A DNA stretch of 6,246 nt from VGWB01 sp964614245 (GTDB taxonomy: Bacteria > Bacteroidota > Ignavibacteria > UBA10030). This document shows, one piece after another, positions 1-4,934 of the stretch. The first letter of the stretch is position 1. Every line of letters begins with the position of its first letter. Under the pieces are notes generated by a model. It did not search any database. It saw only the letters and a program-made list of their open reading frames with translations, and was not told the origin of the DNA. The DNA lies in the NCBI GenBank assembly GCA_964614245.1, contig CAZTKU010000168.1, positions 1 to 6,246 of the forward strand, written 5' to 3'. The translations under genes were made by a program, and so were the position numbers.

Positions 1-2
1 AT

Positions 3-25
3 TTTTATCTCGTCTGCAGATAAAA
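3..25. repeat. Perfect 8-bp inverted repeat at left edge
   Basis: The arms TTTTATCT (3-10) and AGATAAAA (18-25) are exact reverse complements separated by 7 bases. The dyad lies just upstream of the transposase reading frame and contains the in-frame TAA (21-23) that closes that frame on its 5' side. It could be an operator or a small hairpin, or mark the edge of a rearrangement. The window starts too close to tell. Confidence 0.5.
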
Positions 26-38
26 CCAGCAACACTTT

Positions 39-818
39 TTGAGCATTATACCCAGAATGACGGGTGTGAATAAGCGAACAATCCTGCGATTGCTTTATGA
101 GGCGGGCACACGGGCACAAGATATGTTAGATCGAGAACTCGTGGGGCTTCATAGTCGGTTCATCCAGGTAGATGAAATTTGGTGCTTTGTGGGCAAGAAG
201 CAGAAGCAATGCACAGAAGAAGAAAAGCGCGCGGGTGAACTCGGAGATCAATATATCTTCGTTGCGATGGATTCCGATACGAAACTAGTCCCGTGTTTTC
301 TTGTGGGGAAAAGAACAGGAAAAAATGCTAACTCGTTTATGCGAGATTTGAACTACCGCATAGCAACGCGTTTCCAACTTTCCACGGATTCCTTTTGCGG
401 GTACACCGATGCGGTTGATAGCGTTTGGGGAACAGAAATAGATTATGCACAGATTCACAAACAGTACGCAGACGATCAATGGGGAGAGAAGCGCTATAGT
501 CCACCTGAGATCAATAGCCTAACGCTACAAGTCTTGACTGGCAACCCGATCAAAAAGAGAATCTCTACAAGTCACATTGAACGTCAAAACCTGACGATGC
601 GAATGAACATGAGACGTTTGACGCGGCTCACAAATGCTTTCTCAAAGAAACTGGAAAACCTGAAAGCGGCAGTTGCACTGCATTTCTTCCACTATGATTT
701 CATGAGGATTCATCAAACGCTTAGAATTACTCCGGCGATGCGGGCGGGAGTTACGAAGCATATTTGGGGATGGGAGCAACTTCTTGGTCGGGAATACGTC
801 AAAAGAGAGGCAGCGTGA
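39..818 (+). CDS. IS1-like DDE transposase, N-terminally truncated
   Basis: Cut-and-paste or copy transposase of the IS1-like group; family members bind element ends and carry out strand transfer through a DDE-type RNase H fold. Seen here: a helix-turn-helix-like start (RMTGVNKRTILRLL, residues 6-19), the first catalytic Asp in QVDEIW (D45), the second in LSTD (D117), and the Glu in SHIERQN (E181), followed by the conserved C-terminal stretch rich in Arg/Met and ending near TPAMRAGV. The triad is therefore intact. Family members usually carry about 20-30 further residues before the HTH. Here that part is missing, because a TAA at 21-23 closes the frame upstream and no other frame restores it. 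The only available start is a TTG at 39 with no convincing Shine-Dalgarno sequence. I read it as a 5'-truncated, probably inactive copy. The element ends were not identifiable. Confidence 0.85.
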   Translation: MSIIPRMTGVNKRTILRLLYEAGTRAQDMLDRELVGLHSRFIQVDEIWCFVGKKQKQCTEEEKRAGELGDQYIFVAMDSDTKLVPCFLVGKRTGKNANSFMRDLNYRIATRFQLSTDSFCGYTDAVDSVWGTEIDYAQIHKQYADDQWGEKRYSPPEINSLTLQVLTGNPIKKRISTSHIERQNLTMRMNMRRLTRLTNAFSKKLENLKAAVALHFFHYDFMRIHQTLRITPAMRAGVTKHIWGWEQLLGREYVKREAA

Positions 819-826
819 AATGGGGC

Positions 827-855
827 TTGACAATACGACAAAAATGTCGTATCGT
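827..855 (+). promoter_or_regulatory. Promoter P1 of the Panacea cassette
   Basis: A consensus -35 box TTGACA (827-832) and a -10 box TATCGT (850-855, four of six matches) are separated by exactly 17 bases. The predicted start point near 862 gives a leader of about 28 bases before the ATG at 890. It begins 9 bases after the transposase stop codon, so the cassette has its own promoter. An exact palindrome fills the spacer and touches the -10 box, which suggests repression by occlusion. Confidence 0.6.
833..852. promoter_or_regulatory. Palindromic operator candidate inside P1
   Basis: The arms ATACGACA (833-840) and TGTCGTAT (845-852) are exact reverse complements around AAAA (841-844). The site occupies the whole -35/-10 spacer and overlaps the first three bases of the -10 box. 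A dimeric repressor bound here would block RNA polymerase. The encoded cassette proteins show no obvious helix-turn-helix, so the regulator is not identified. Confidence 0.6.
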
Positions 856-862
856 AATTTTG

Positions 863-891
863 TTGACAGTTTTGCAAAGTTATATTATTAT
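863..891 (+). promoter_or_regulatory. Second tandem promoter-like site P2
   Basis: A second perfect TTGACA (863-868) lies 36 bases after the first, followed after 17 bases by TATTAT (886-891, five of six matches). As a sequence match it is better than P1, but its -10 overlaps the ATG at 890 and its start point (about 898) would fall inside the gene. If used, it would give an mRNA whose first in-frame start is GTG at 917. It may instead be a chance match or a sink for polymerase. Confidence 0.35.
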
Positions 892-1510
892 GATGCCAAT
901 CTCCCACCGACCCATCGTGTTTAGACTCAACAAACAGAAAGCTCTTTCTTCCGCAGCATATATTATCCGTGGATGCGGGGGTAATATTGGTCGATTAAAA
1001 CTTCTCAAGCTCATTTTCATTGCAGACCGTTATCACATCCGGAAGTATCTTCGTCCAGTTACTGGCGACAAGTATTATGCGATGAAGCTTGGCCCAGTGG
1101 CAACGTTCCTATACAATGTTTGTAAGGGACTCACTACTGGCGAGGGTTTTGTCCGCAGAGGCTCGAAACCCAATGAAATGCGACTTGGTGAAAAGGAAAT
1201 TGAAACCAATATTTTTTCTCCGTCCGACATTGAAGCATTAGAGTTTGCCTTGACAAGATTTGGTAATCTTGACTTCAATAAACTTACAAAGGTGGTTCAC
1301 GCCTATCCAGAATGGGCTAAATTTGCTGCGCGGTTTGAGAAGAATCCAGAGGGCAGAGAGGAAATAGATTTTGCGGACTTCTTTGATGAACAAGTGCAGA
1401 CACCGGACATCAGACGTTTTAGATTCAAAGACCCGTTCCCACCGTTAACGCCTTCTCAAAAGAATATCTTGCGGGAAGAGCTTGCCAAGAGCGCTAACCG
1501 CTTAATATGA
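890..1510 (+). CDS. Panacea-domain (SocA/DUF4065) antitoxin-like protein
   Basis: A 206-residue protein with the Panacea fold. In known cases such proteins neutralise very different toxins by direct binding; SocA of Caulobacter also delivers SocB to ClpXP. Seen here: the family core KLLKLIFIADRYH (37-49), then RPVTGDKYYAMKLGPV (55-70) and the later LTKVVHAYPEW element (132-142). The C-terminal tail (about 165-206) is charged and variable, as expected for the part that differs between pairs. I chose ATG 890 (ATG 893 is equally possible): an open frame continues back to 764, but it overlaps the transposase and the P1 promoter. The Shine-Dalgarno sequence is weak. No helix-turn-helix is evident. 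Its stop overlaps the next ATG (ATGA, 1507-1510), so the two products are probably made in a coupled ratio. Base composition is A+T-richer than the typA side, which fits acquisition. The function as antitoxin is inferred from family and layout. Confidence 0.8.
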   Translation: MMPISHRPIVFRLNKQKALSSAAYIIRGCGGNIGRLKLLKLIFIADRYHIRKYLRPVTGDKYYAMKLGPVATFLYNVCKGLTTGEGFVRRGSKPNEMRLGEKEIETNIFSPSDIEALEFALTRFGNLDFNKLTKVVHAYPEWAKFAARFEKNPEGREEIDFADFFDEQVQTPDIRRFRFKDPFPPLTPSQKNILREELAKSANRLI

Positions 1511-1938
1511 GTCTGTCCCAAGGGGATTTCTTCTATTTTGTTTCTGATCCCGCATGGGACGAACCGCCACATCCCAAAATTGTGCTTCTTGTAAGAGACA
1601 GCAGAGAGATTGTTTACCTTTGTGCTACAAAGGATGCTGGCAAGGTAGTAGAACGTTGTAAGTTAATTGAGGGGCCAAATGCAAAACCGCCATACAAGAC
1701 TATGGTGAAGATTACACCCACAAACTGCCCCCAGTCAAATTCCATTGGCTATATCAATTGTAATGATCTGTATTTGCTTCCAGAAAGAAGGATAATATCT
1801 GCCCGAGGATACTCCAACAAAGGATGCATTCCAACAGGGTTATTTGGCATGATTAAGGTGGCTGTACTTAACAGCCCCAACACACCAAACGACATTCGCG
1901 CTCTACTGGCGTCTCCCATTAAGCCTCCACCCGTCTGA
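1507..1938 (+). CDS. Unknown protein, candidate toxin partner of the Panacea protein
   Basis: A 143-residue protein that I cannot assign to a family by sequence. It is the second gene of an ATGA-overlapping pair behind a Panacea antitoxin-like gene, and such neighbours are usually the toxin. It has no signal peptide or membrane segment. The strand pattern looks like a small beta barrel: GDFFYF near the N-terminus (6-11), PHPKIVLLV (21-29), EIVYLCAT (34-41), TMVKI (65-69), and SIGYINCNDLYLL (79-91). This order (early Gly-Asp, a Pro/basic strand, a strand ending in Thr, then a late strand before a short helical tail) resembles PemK/MazF RNases, with K24 and T41 at positions where those enzymes use Arg and Thr/Ser. 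That match is inference only. Five cysteines (39, 51, 74, 85, 107) are present without a metal-site pattern. The C-terminus is Pro-rich (IKPPPV). Alternatives are a non-RNase toxin or an accessory protein. Confidence 0.65.
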   Translation: MSLSQGDFFYFVSDPAWDEPPHPKIVLLVRDSREIVYLCATKDAGKVVERCKLIEGPNAKPPYKTMVKITPTNCPQSNSIGYINCNDLYLLPERRIISARGYSNKGCIPTGLFGMIKVAVLNSPNTPNDIRALLASPIKPPPV

Positions 1939-2123
1939 ATTGCTTTCTCTACGTCTTTTTTCCTGCCCACTCCCTCGTTTCCCACCGTCAAACTGCACCA
2001 CTACCAGAATTCGCCTATCAAAGTAGGAACACGTCGTCAGGTGCAAACAAGCAGTCGTGGCGATTCGTTGTCGTTACAGATGCTGATATAAGTGGCAGTA
2101 CCGACAACGGGTTGACTCAAGGT
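1939..2123. other. Non-coding spacer between cassette and terminator
   Basis: No convincing gene is visible between the candidate toxin gene and the terminator hairpin. A pyrimidine-rich stretch follows the toxin stop (about 1941-1980). An 8-bp inverted repeat, CGTTGTCG (2066-2073) with CGACAACG (2102-2109), is separated by 28 bases and has no T-run, so it is not called a terminator. I found no tRNA or other RNA gene. Confidence 0.4.
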
Positions 2124-2165
2124 AAAGAAAAGGCCGCTGCAGCATCTACGCGCAGCGGCTTCTTT
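2124..2165. terminator. Bidirectional intrinsic terminator
   Basis: An 8-bp perfect stem, GCCGCTGC (2133-2140) with GCAGCGGC (2152-2159), encloses an 11-base loop. It is flanked by AAAGAAAA on the left and TTCTTT on the right, so both strands give a G+C-rich hairpin followed by a U-rich tail. On the minus strand the tail reads CTTTTCTTT. It sits between the rightward cassette and the leftward HMA gene, where converging transcripts would need stopping. Confidence 0.8.
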
Positions 2166-2202
2166 GACGGACTCTTGCCGGAAAAAAACGTCAGGTAAAA
2201 CT

Positions 2203-2619
2203 TTAGCTCTTTTTGTCGGCTTTCTTCATGTTCTTGCAGCAATCCTCGTCCTTGCCTGCCCCCGCCTTTTGTTTGTGGCCATCCTTTCCCGAGCAGCAAG
2301 CGCACTTCTCTGCTTTTGTCGACGAAGAAGCAGCACTGGCCAGTTGTGCCGTGAATCCCGCATCGCTTACAGCCTTGACGAGGGCCTCGGTTTTCACCGA
2401 AGTTGCAGCAAGAGCGACCTCAGCGGTCTTCTCTTTCAGATCGACTTTGACATCCTTCACGCCTTCGACACCTCGCAGGGCCTTATCCACCTTTTGCACA
2501 CAATTGTCGCAATGCATGCCGGTGACGGAAAGCTTCACAGTCTCCGACTGAGCGGATTGAGCAAGGACAACTCCTGCTGAAAGTGCTACAACAAGAAGTG
2601 CAAGAACGACTTGACGCAT
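2203..2619 (-). CDS. Exported HMA-domain protein with Cys-rich tail
   Basis: A 138-residue small metal-binding protein. Residues 1-20 form a signal peptide (short basic start, hydrophobic core VVLALLVVALSAGVVLA, likely cleavage after A20), placing it in the periplasm or at the cell surface. Residues about 27-92 are one heavy-metal-associated (HMA, CopZ/MerP-like) domain with the metal site GMHCDNC (C37 and C40). The tail from about 95 is Ala/Lys/Ser-rich and carries CACC (106-109) and CC (127-128), with H115 between, giving five more possible ligands. Family members bind Cu(I), Hg(II) or similar soft metals and pass them to pumps; the metal here is not known. The start at 2619 is set by an AGGAG seven bases upstream; the open frame runs back to 2775, but without such a site. 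No metal pump or regulator gene lies nearby, so it looks like a stand-alone gene. It ends just before the shared terminator. Confidence 0.88.
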   Translation of the reverse strand: MRQVVLALLVVALSAGVVLAQSAQSETVKLSVTGMHCDNCVQKVDKALRGVEGVKDVKVDLKEKTAEVALAATSVKTEALVKAVSDAGFTAQLASAASSSTKAEKCACCSGKDGHKQKAGAGKDEDCCKNMKKADKKS

Positions 2620-2626
2620 ATGATAT

Positions 2627-2631
2627 CTCCT
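2627..2631 (-). promoter_or_regulatory. Ribosome binding site deciding the HMA start
   Basis: The minus strand reads AAGAAGGAG followed by seven bases (2626-2620) and ATG. This near-ideal Shine-Dalgarno sequence picks the ATG at 2619, directly before the signal peptide, over earlier in-frame starts. Confidence 0.8.
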
Positions 2632-2671
2632 TCTTTGGGAAGTGAAATCTATCGATTGATTTGCGGGTCTC

Positions 2672-2700
2672 AAGATACGGTGAAAGAGGCTGAGGCGCAA
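2672..2700 (-). promoter_or_regulatory. Putative promoter of the HMA gene
   Basis: On the minus strand, TTGCGC (2700-2695) and TATCTT (2677-2672) are 17 bases apart. The -35 box is weak (the TTG is kept); the -10 matches four of six positions. The expected start near 2665 leaves a leader of about 45 bases that includes the strong ribosome binding site. I see no clear metal-regulator (CueR/MerR- or CopY-type) operator within it. Confidence 0.4.
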
Positions 2701-2816
2701 GCCCGGTTCGTAAGGATCGCGCACCGAGGCAAGATCAGAATGCGAAGCGGAAGCAAAGCATTTCATTTTCGGCAAAATTTTCTTACCTTACTGCAGAGCC
2801 TGACGAACAAATAGGC

Positions 2817-2936
2817 GTGTTAAGCCTCCGGTTGGAACATGAAACCCGAGGCATTTTTTTTCTGACCATTGACAGTGGCGCAGTTGTTTCGCTGCCCATT
2901 GGAGATTTCATCAGACCGTTCTCTAAGGATGTATGA
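2817..2936 (+). CDS. Possible short leader frame overlapping the typA start
   Basis: A frame of about 39 codons starting at GTG 2817 ends with TGA at 2934-2936, overlapping the typA ATG (ATGA, 2933-2936), which is the usual geometry of translational coupling. The distal part reads like a normal protein end (LTIDSGAVVSLPIGDF, then IRPFSKDV). No Shine-Dalgarno precedes the GTG. A second start, ATG 2839, enters in another frame (MKPEAFFF then TGA) and would join this frame by a -1 shift on the run of eight T. I do not recognise a family. It may be a leader peptide, the remnant of a small gene broken at the T-run, or chance. Confidence 0.3.
   Translation: MLSLRLEHETRGIFFLTIDSGAVVSLPIGDFIRPFSKDV
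2824..2861 (+). terminator. Intrinsic terminator or attenuator in the typA leader
   Basis: The arms GCCTCCGGTT (2824-2833) and AACCCGAGGC (2843-2852) pair with one mismatch (C2829 with C2847) around a 9-base loop, followed by A and eight T (2854-2861). This is a textbook intrinsic terminator on the plus strand. However, no rightward gene ends just before it: the nearest upstream gene runs leftward. It therefore most likely acts on transcripts entering typA, as an attenuator, or blocks stray read-through into typA. Confidence 0.6.
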
Positions 2937-4780
2937 AGAGAAGAGAGGACATACGGAACATCGCGATCATCGCGCATGTTGACCACGGGAAGACCACACT
3001 TGTTGATTTCATGTTCCGACAGACCGGCACGTTTCGTGCCCATCAGGAGGTCGTGACCCGTGTCATGGACTCGAACGAGCTGGAGCGCGAGCGCGGCATC
3101 ACGATACTTGCCAAGAACACTGCCGTGTTCTACAAGCCAAAGAGTGGCGGGGTTGTGAAGATAAATATCGTTGACACGCCGGGACATGCCGATTTTGCAG
3201 GCGAGGTGGAGCGGACTCTCAAAATGGTTGACGGCGTGCTGCTGCTTGTCGACGCGGCCGAAGGCCCGCTGCCCGGGACAAAATTCGTCTTGAAGAAATC
3301 TCTGGAGTTGGATCTTCAGCCCATCGTCGTGATTAACAAGATCGATCGTAAGGACGCTCGGCCTCACGAAGTCCTTGATGAAGTCTTCGAATTGTTCCTC
3401 TCCCTGGGTGCGAACGACCGCCAGCTCGATTTTCCAACGATCTACTGCATTGCAAAACAGGGCATTGCCAAACGGGAGTTGGACGATCCCAGCGACAACC
3501 TGGAACCGCTCTTCGAGGCGATCGTCAAGCGAGTCCCACCTCCTCCCGGCGAACTGGAATTACCGTTCCAAATGCTCGTGACAACGATTGATTACAACGA
3601 CTACCTGGGGCGACTGGGGATCGGTCGTGTGTCTCGAGGTACCATTAAGCTCGGCGCACCAATGAAGGTTGCCCGCCGCGATGGAACCGTTGATGATGCC
3701 AAGGTCACGAAGATCTACACGTTCGACGGACTGAAACGAATCGAGGTCGAAGAGGCAAGCGCCGGCGAAATCATTGCTGTAGCCGGGATGGAGGATGTCG
3801 ATATCGGGGAGACGATCGCCGATGCGCGTGATCCCGCGCCGCTGCCGTTTGTCTCCATCGAAGAGCCCACGCTCTCGATGAATTTCATGGTGAATAACTC
3901 ACCGTTTGCCGGGCAAGACGGAAAATTCGTCACGACCCGCCACCTGGGGGAACGGCTGGCCCGGGAGCTGCGATCCAATGTCAGCCTGCGGGTTGAGCTC
4001 ACGGATTCTCCGGATGTGTTCAAAGTCAGCGGTCGAGGAGAGCTTCATCTGGCGATTCTCATCGAGACCATGCGGCGAGAAGGATTTGAATTGCAGGTCT
4101 CGCGGCCGGAGGTCATCTTCAAACTGATTGACGATGTCCTCTGTGAGCCTATGGAGCACGTCATTATCGATGTGCCTGATGAATATGTGGGAGTGGTGAT
4201 CGAGAATATGGGTCAGCGGAAGGGAGAGATGAGAACCATGCTGCAGTTTCAGGGGAACACGCGGCTGGAGTTCATTGTGCCGGCACGGGGGCTCCTGGGG
4301 TTCCGCTCGGAATTTATGACGCAGACAAAGGGGACAGGCATTCTGCATCATAACTTCCACGGCTATGAGCCGTTCAAAGGCGATATCGAGCATCGCTCCC
4401 GTGGAGCGCTCATCGTGCTCGAGGACGGTATCTCTGTTGCCTATGCGATGTGGAAGCTGCAGGAGCGATCAACGTTCTTCGTCGAGCCGGGAACGCGGGT
4501 CTATGGCGGGATGATTGTGGGTGAAAACTCCCGCGAGCATGACATGGTCGTCAACGTCTGCAAGACAAAACATCTGACGAACATCCGAGCTTCAGGCTCT
4601 GACGAAGCGATACGCCTGGAACCGCCCCGTATTCTGACGCTCGAGCAAGCGATCGAATGGATCAGCGATGACGAGTATGTCGAAGTGACGCCGCAATCGA
4701 TCCGACTCCGCACGAAATATCTGGACCATAACGAACGCTATCGGAAGTCGAAGAAGAAAGCGGAAATGGCAGATATGTAG
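2933..4780 (+). CDS. typA: Ribosome-associated GTPase TypA/BipA
   Basis: A full-length 615-residue translational GTPase of the EF-G/LepA class. Family members bind the 70S ribosome in the A-site region, aid 50S assembly, and matter in cold and other stresses. Visible G-motifs: G1 AHVDHGKT (14-21), G2 with ERGIT (53-57), G3 DTPGH (81-85), G4 NKID (135-138). G5 reads YCIAK (171-175), with Ile where most translational GTPases have Ser. After the G domain come the beta-barrel domain II (about 210-295), EF-G domain III- and V-like parts (about 305-480, with SGRGELHL at 366-373 and VPARGLLGFRSEF at 449-461), and the TypA-specific C-terminal domain with NVCKTKHLTN and ASGSDEAIRLEPP (541-565), ending in a Lys-rich tail. 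ATG 2933 has AAGGA (2925-2929) only three bases away, a tight spacing. The start matches the family (MKRREDIRNIAIIAHVDHG). It overlaps a short upstream frame and follows a terminator-like hairpin, so leader control is possible. Confidence 0.97.
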   Translation: MKRREDIRNIAIIAHVDHGKTTLVDFMFRQTGTFRAHQEVVTRVMDSNELERERGITILAKNTAVFYKPKSGGVVKINIVDTPGHADFAGEVERTLKMVDGVLLLVDAAEGPLPGTKFVLKKSLELDLQPIVVINKIDRKDARPHEVLDEVFELFLSLGANDRQLDFPTIYCIAKQGIAKRELDDPSDNLEPLFEAIVKRVPPPPGELELPFQMLVTTIDYNDYLGRLGIGRVSRGTIKLGAPMKVARRDGTVDDAKVTKIYTFDGLKRIEVEEASAGEIIAVAGMEDVDIGETIADARDPAPLPFVSIEEPTLSMNFMVNNSPFAGQDGKFVTTRHLGERLARELRSNVSLRVELTDSPDVFKVSGRGELHLAILIETMRREGFELQVSRPEVIFKLIDDVLCEPMEHVIIDVPDEYVGVVIENMGQRKGEMRTMLQFQGNTRLEFIVPARGLLGFRSEFMTQTKGTGILHHNFHGYEPFKGDIEHRSRGALIVLEDGISVAYAMWKLQERSTFFVEPGTRVYGGMIVGENSREHDMVVNVCKTKHLTNIRASGSDEAIRLEPPRILTLEQAIEWISDDEYVEVTPQSIRLRTKYLDHNERYRKSKKKAEMADM

Positions 4781-4934
4781 AAAGAAATGGGAATCCAGAA
4801 TCCGGATTGCAGATACAAGGAGCAGGCTGATCTCTGCCCACGCCGGCTCTTGACAACTGACTTCTGCCACCTCACTCCAGTCTCCCGGCCTCTGGATTCT
4901 GTCTCCTGACTCCCGCAAAGGCATCAACCGCGCC
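4781..4934. repeat. Low-complexity intergenic spacer with inverted words
   Basis: The 154 bases between typA and the aminotransferase gene hold no gene. They begin with two near-identical heptamers GAATCCA/GAATCCG (4791-4804) and end with the opposite-strand word in TCTGGATTCTG (4891-4901). GAATCCAGA (4791-4799) and TCTGGATTC (4891-4899) are exact inverted copies. Between them are repeated TGAC, CTTCTG and CTCC words. Such text recalls dispersed intergenic repeats that I have seen in environmental Bacteroidota-like genomes (memory only). A TTGACA at 4850-4855 lacks a -10 partner. Confidence 0.4.

Noticed and set aside
764..889. Upstream extension of the Panacea reading frame to 764
   Set aside because: It overlaps the transposase end in another frame and would run through the P1 promoter and palindrome; family homology begins only after the ATG at 890/893.
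2066..2109. Inverted repeat CGTTGTCG/CGACAACG as a terminator for the cassette
   Set aside because: The loop is 28 bases and no T-run follows; the nearby hairpin at 2133-2159 is far stronger.
2164..2580. Plus-strand open frame of 138 codons
   Set aside because: It is the antisense shadow of the HMA gene, with no homology and no ribosome binding site.
2620..2775. N-terminal extension of the HMA protein to 2775
   Set aside because: The ideal AGGAG and the signal peptide both point to the ATG at 2619; the extra residues look non-coding and cover the putative promoter.
2869..2897. TTGACA at 2869-2874 as a typA promoter
   Set aside because: No acceptable -10 box follows at 16-18 bases (the 17-base position reads CTGCCC).
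2783..3367. Minus-strand open frame of 194 codons across the typA start
   Set aside because: It is antisense to the conserved GTPase domain of typA; its composition follows typA codon positions and it has no family features.
4850..4878. TTGACA at 4850-4855 as a promoter for the aminotransferase gene
   Set aside because: The expected -10 position reads CACTCC, so there is no match beyond the -35.
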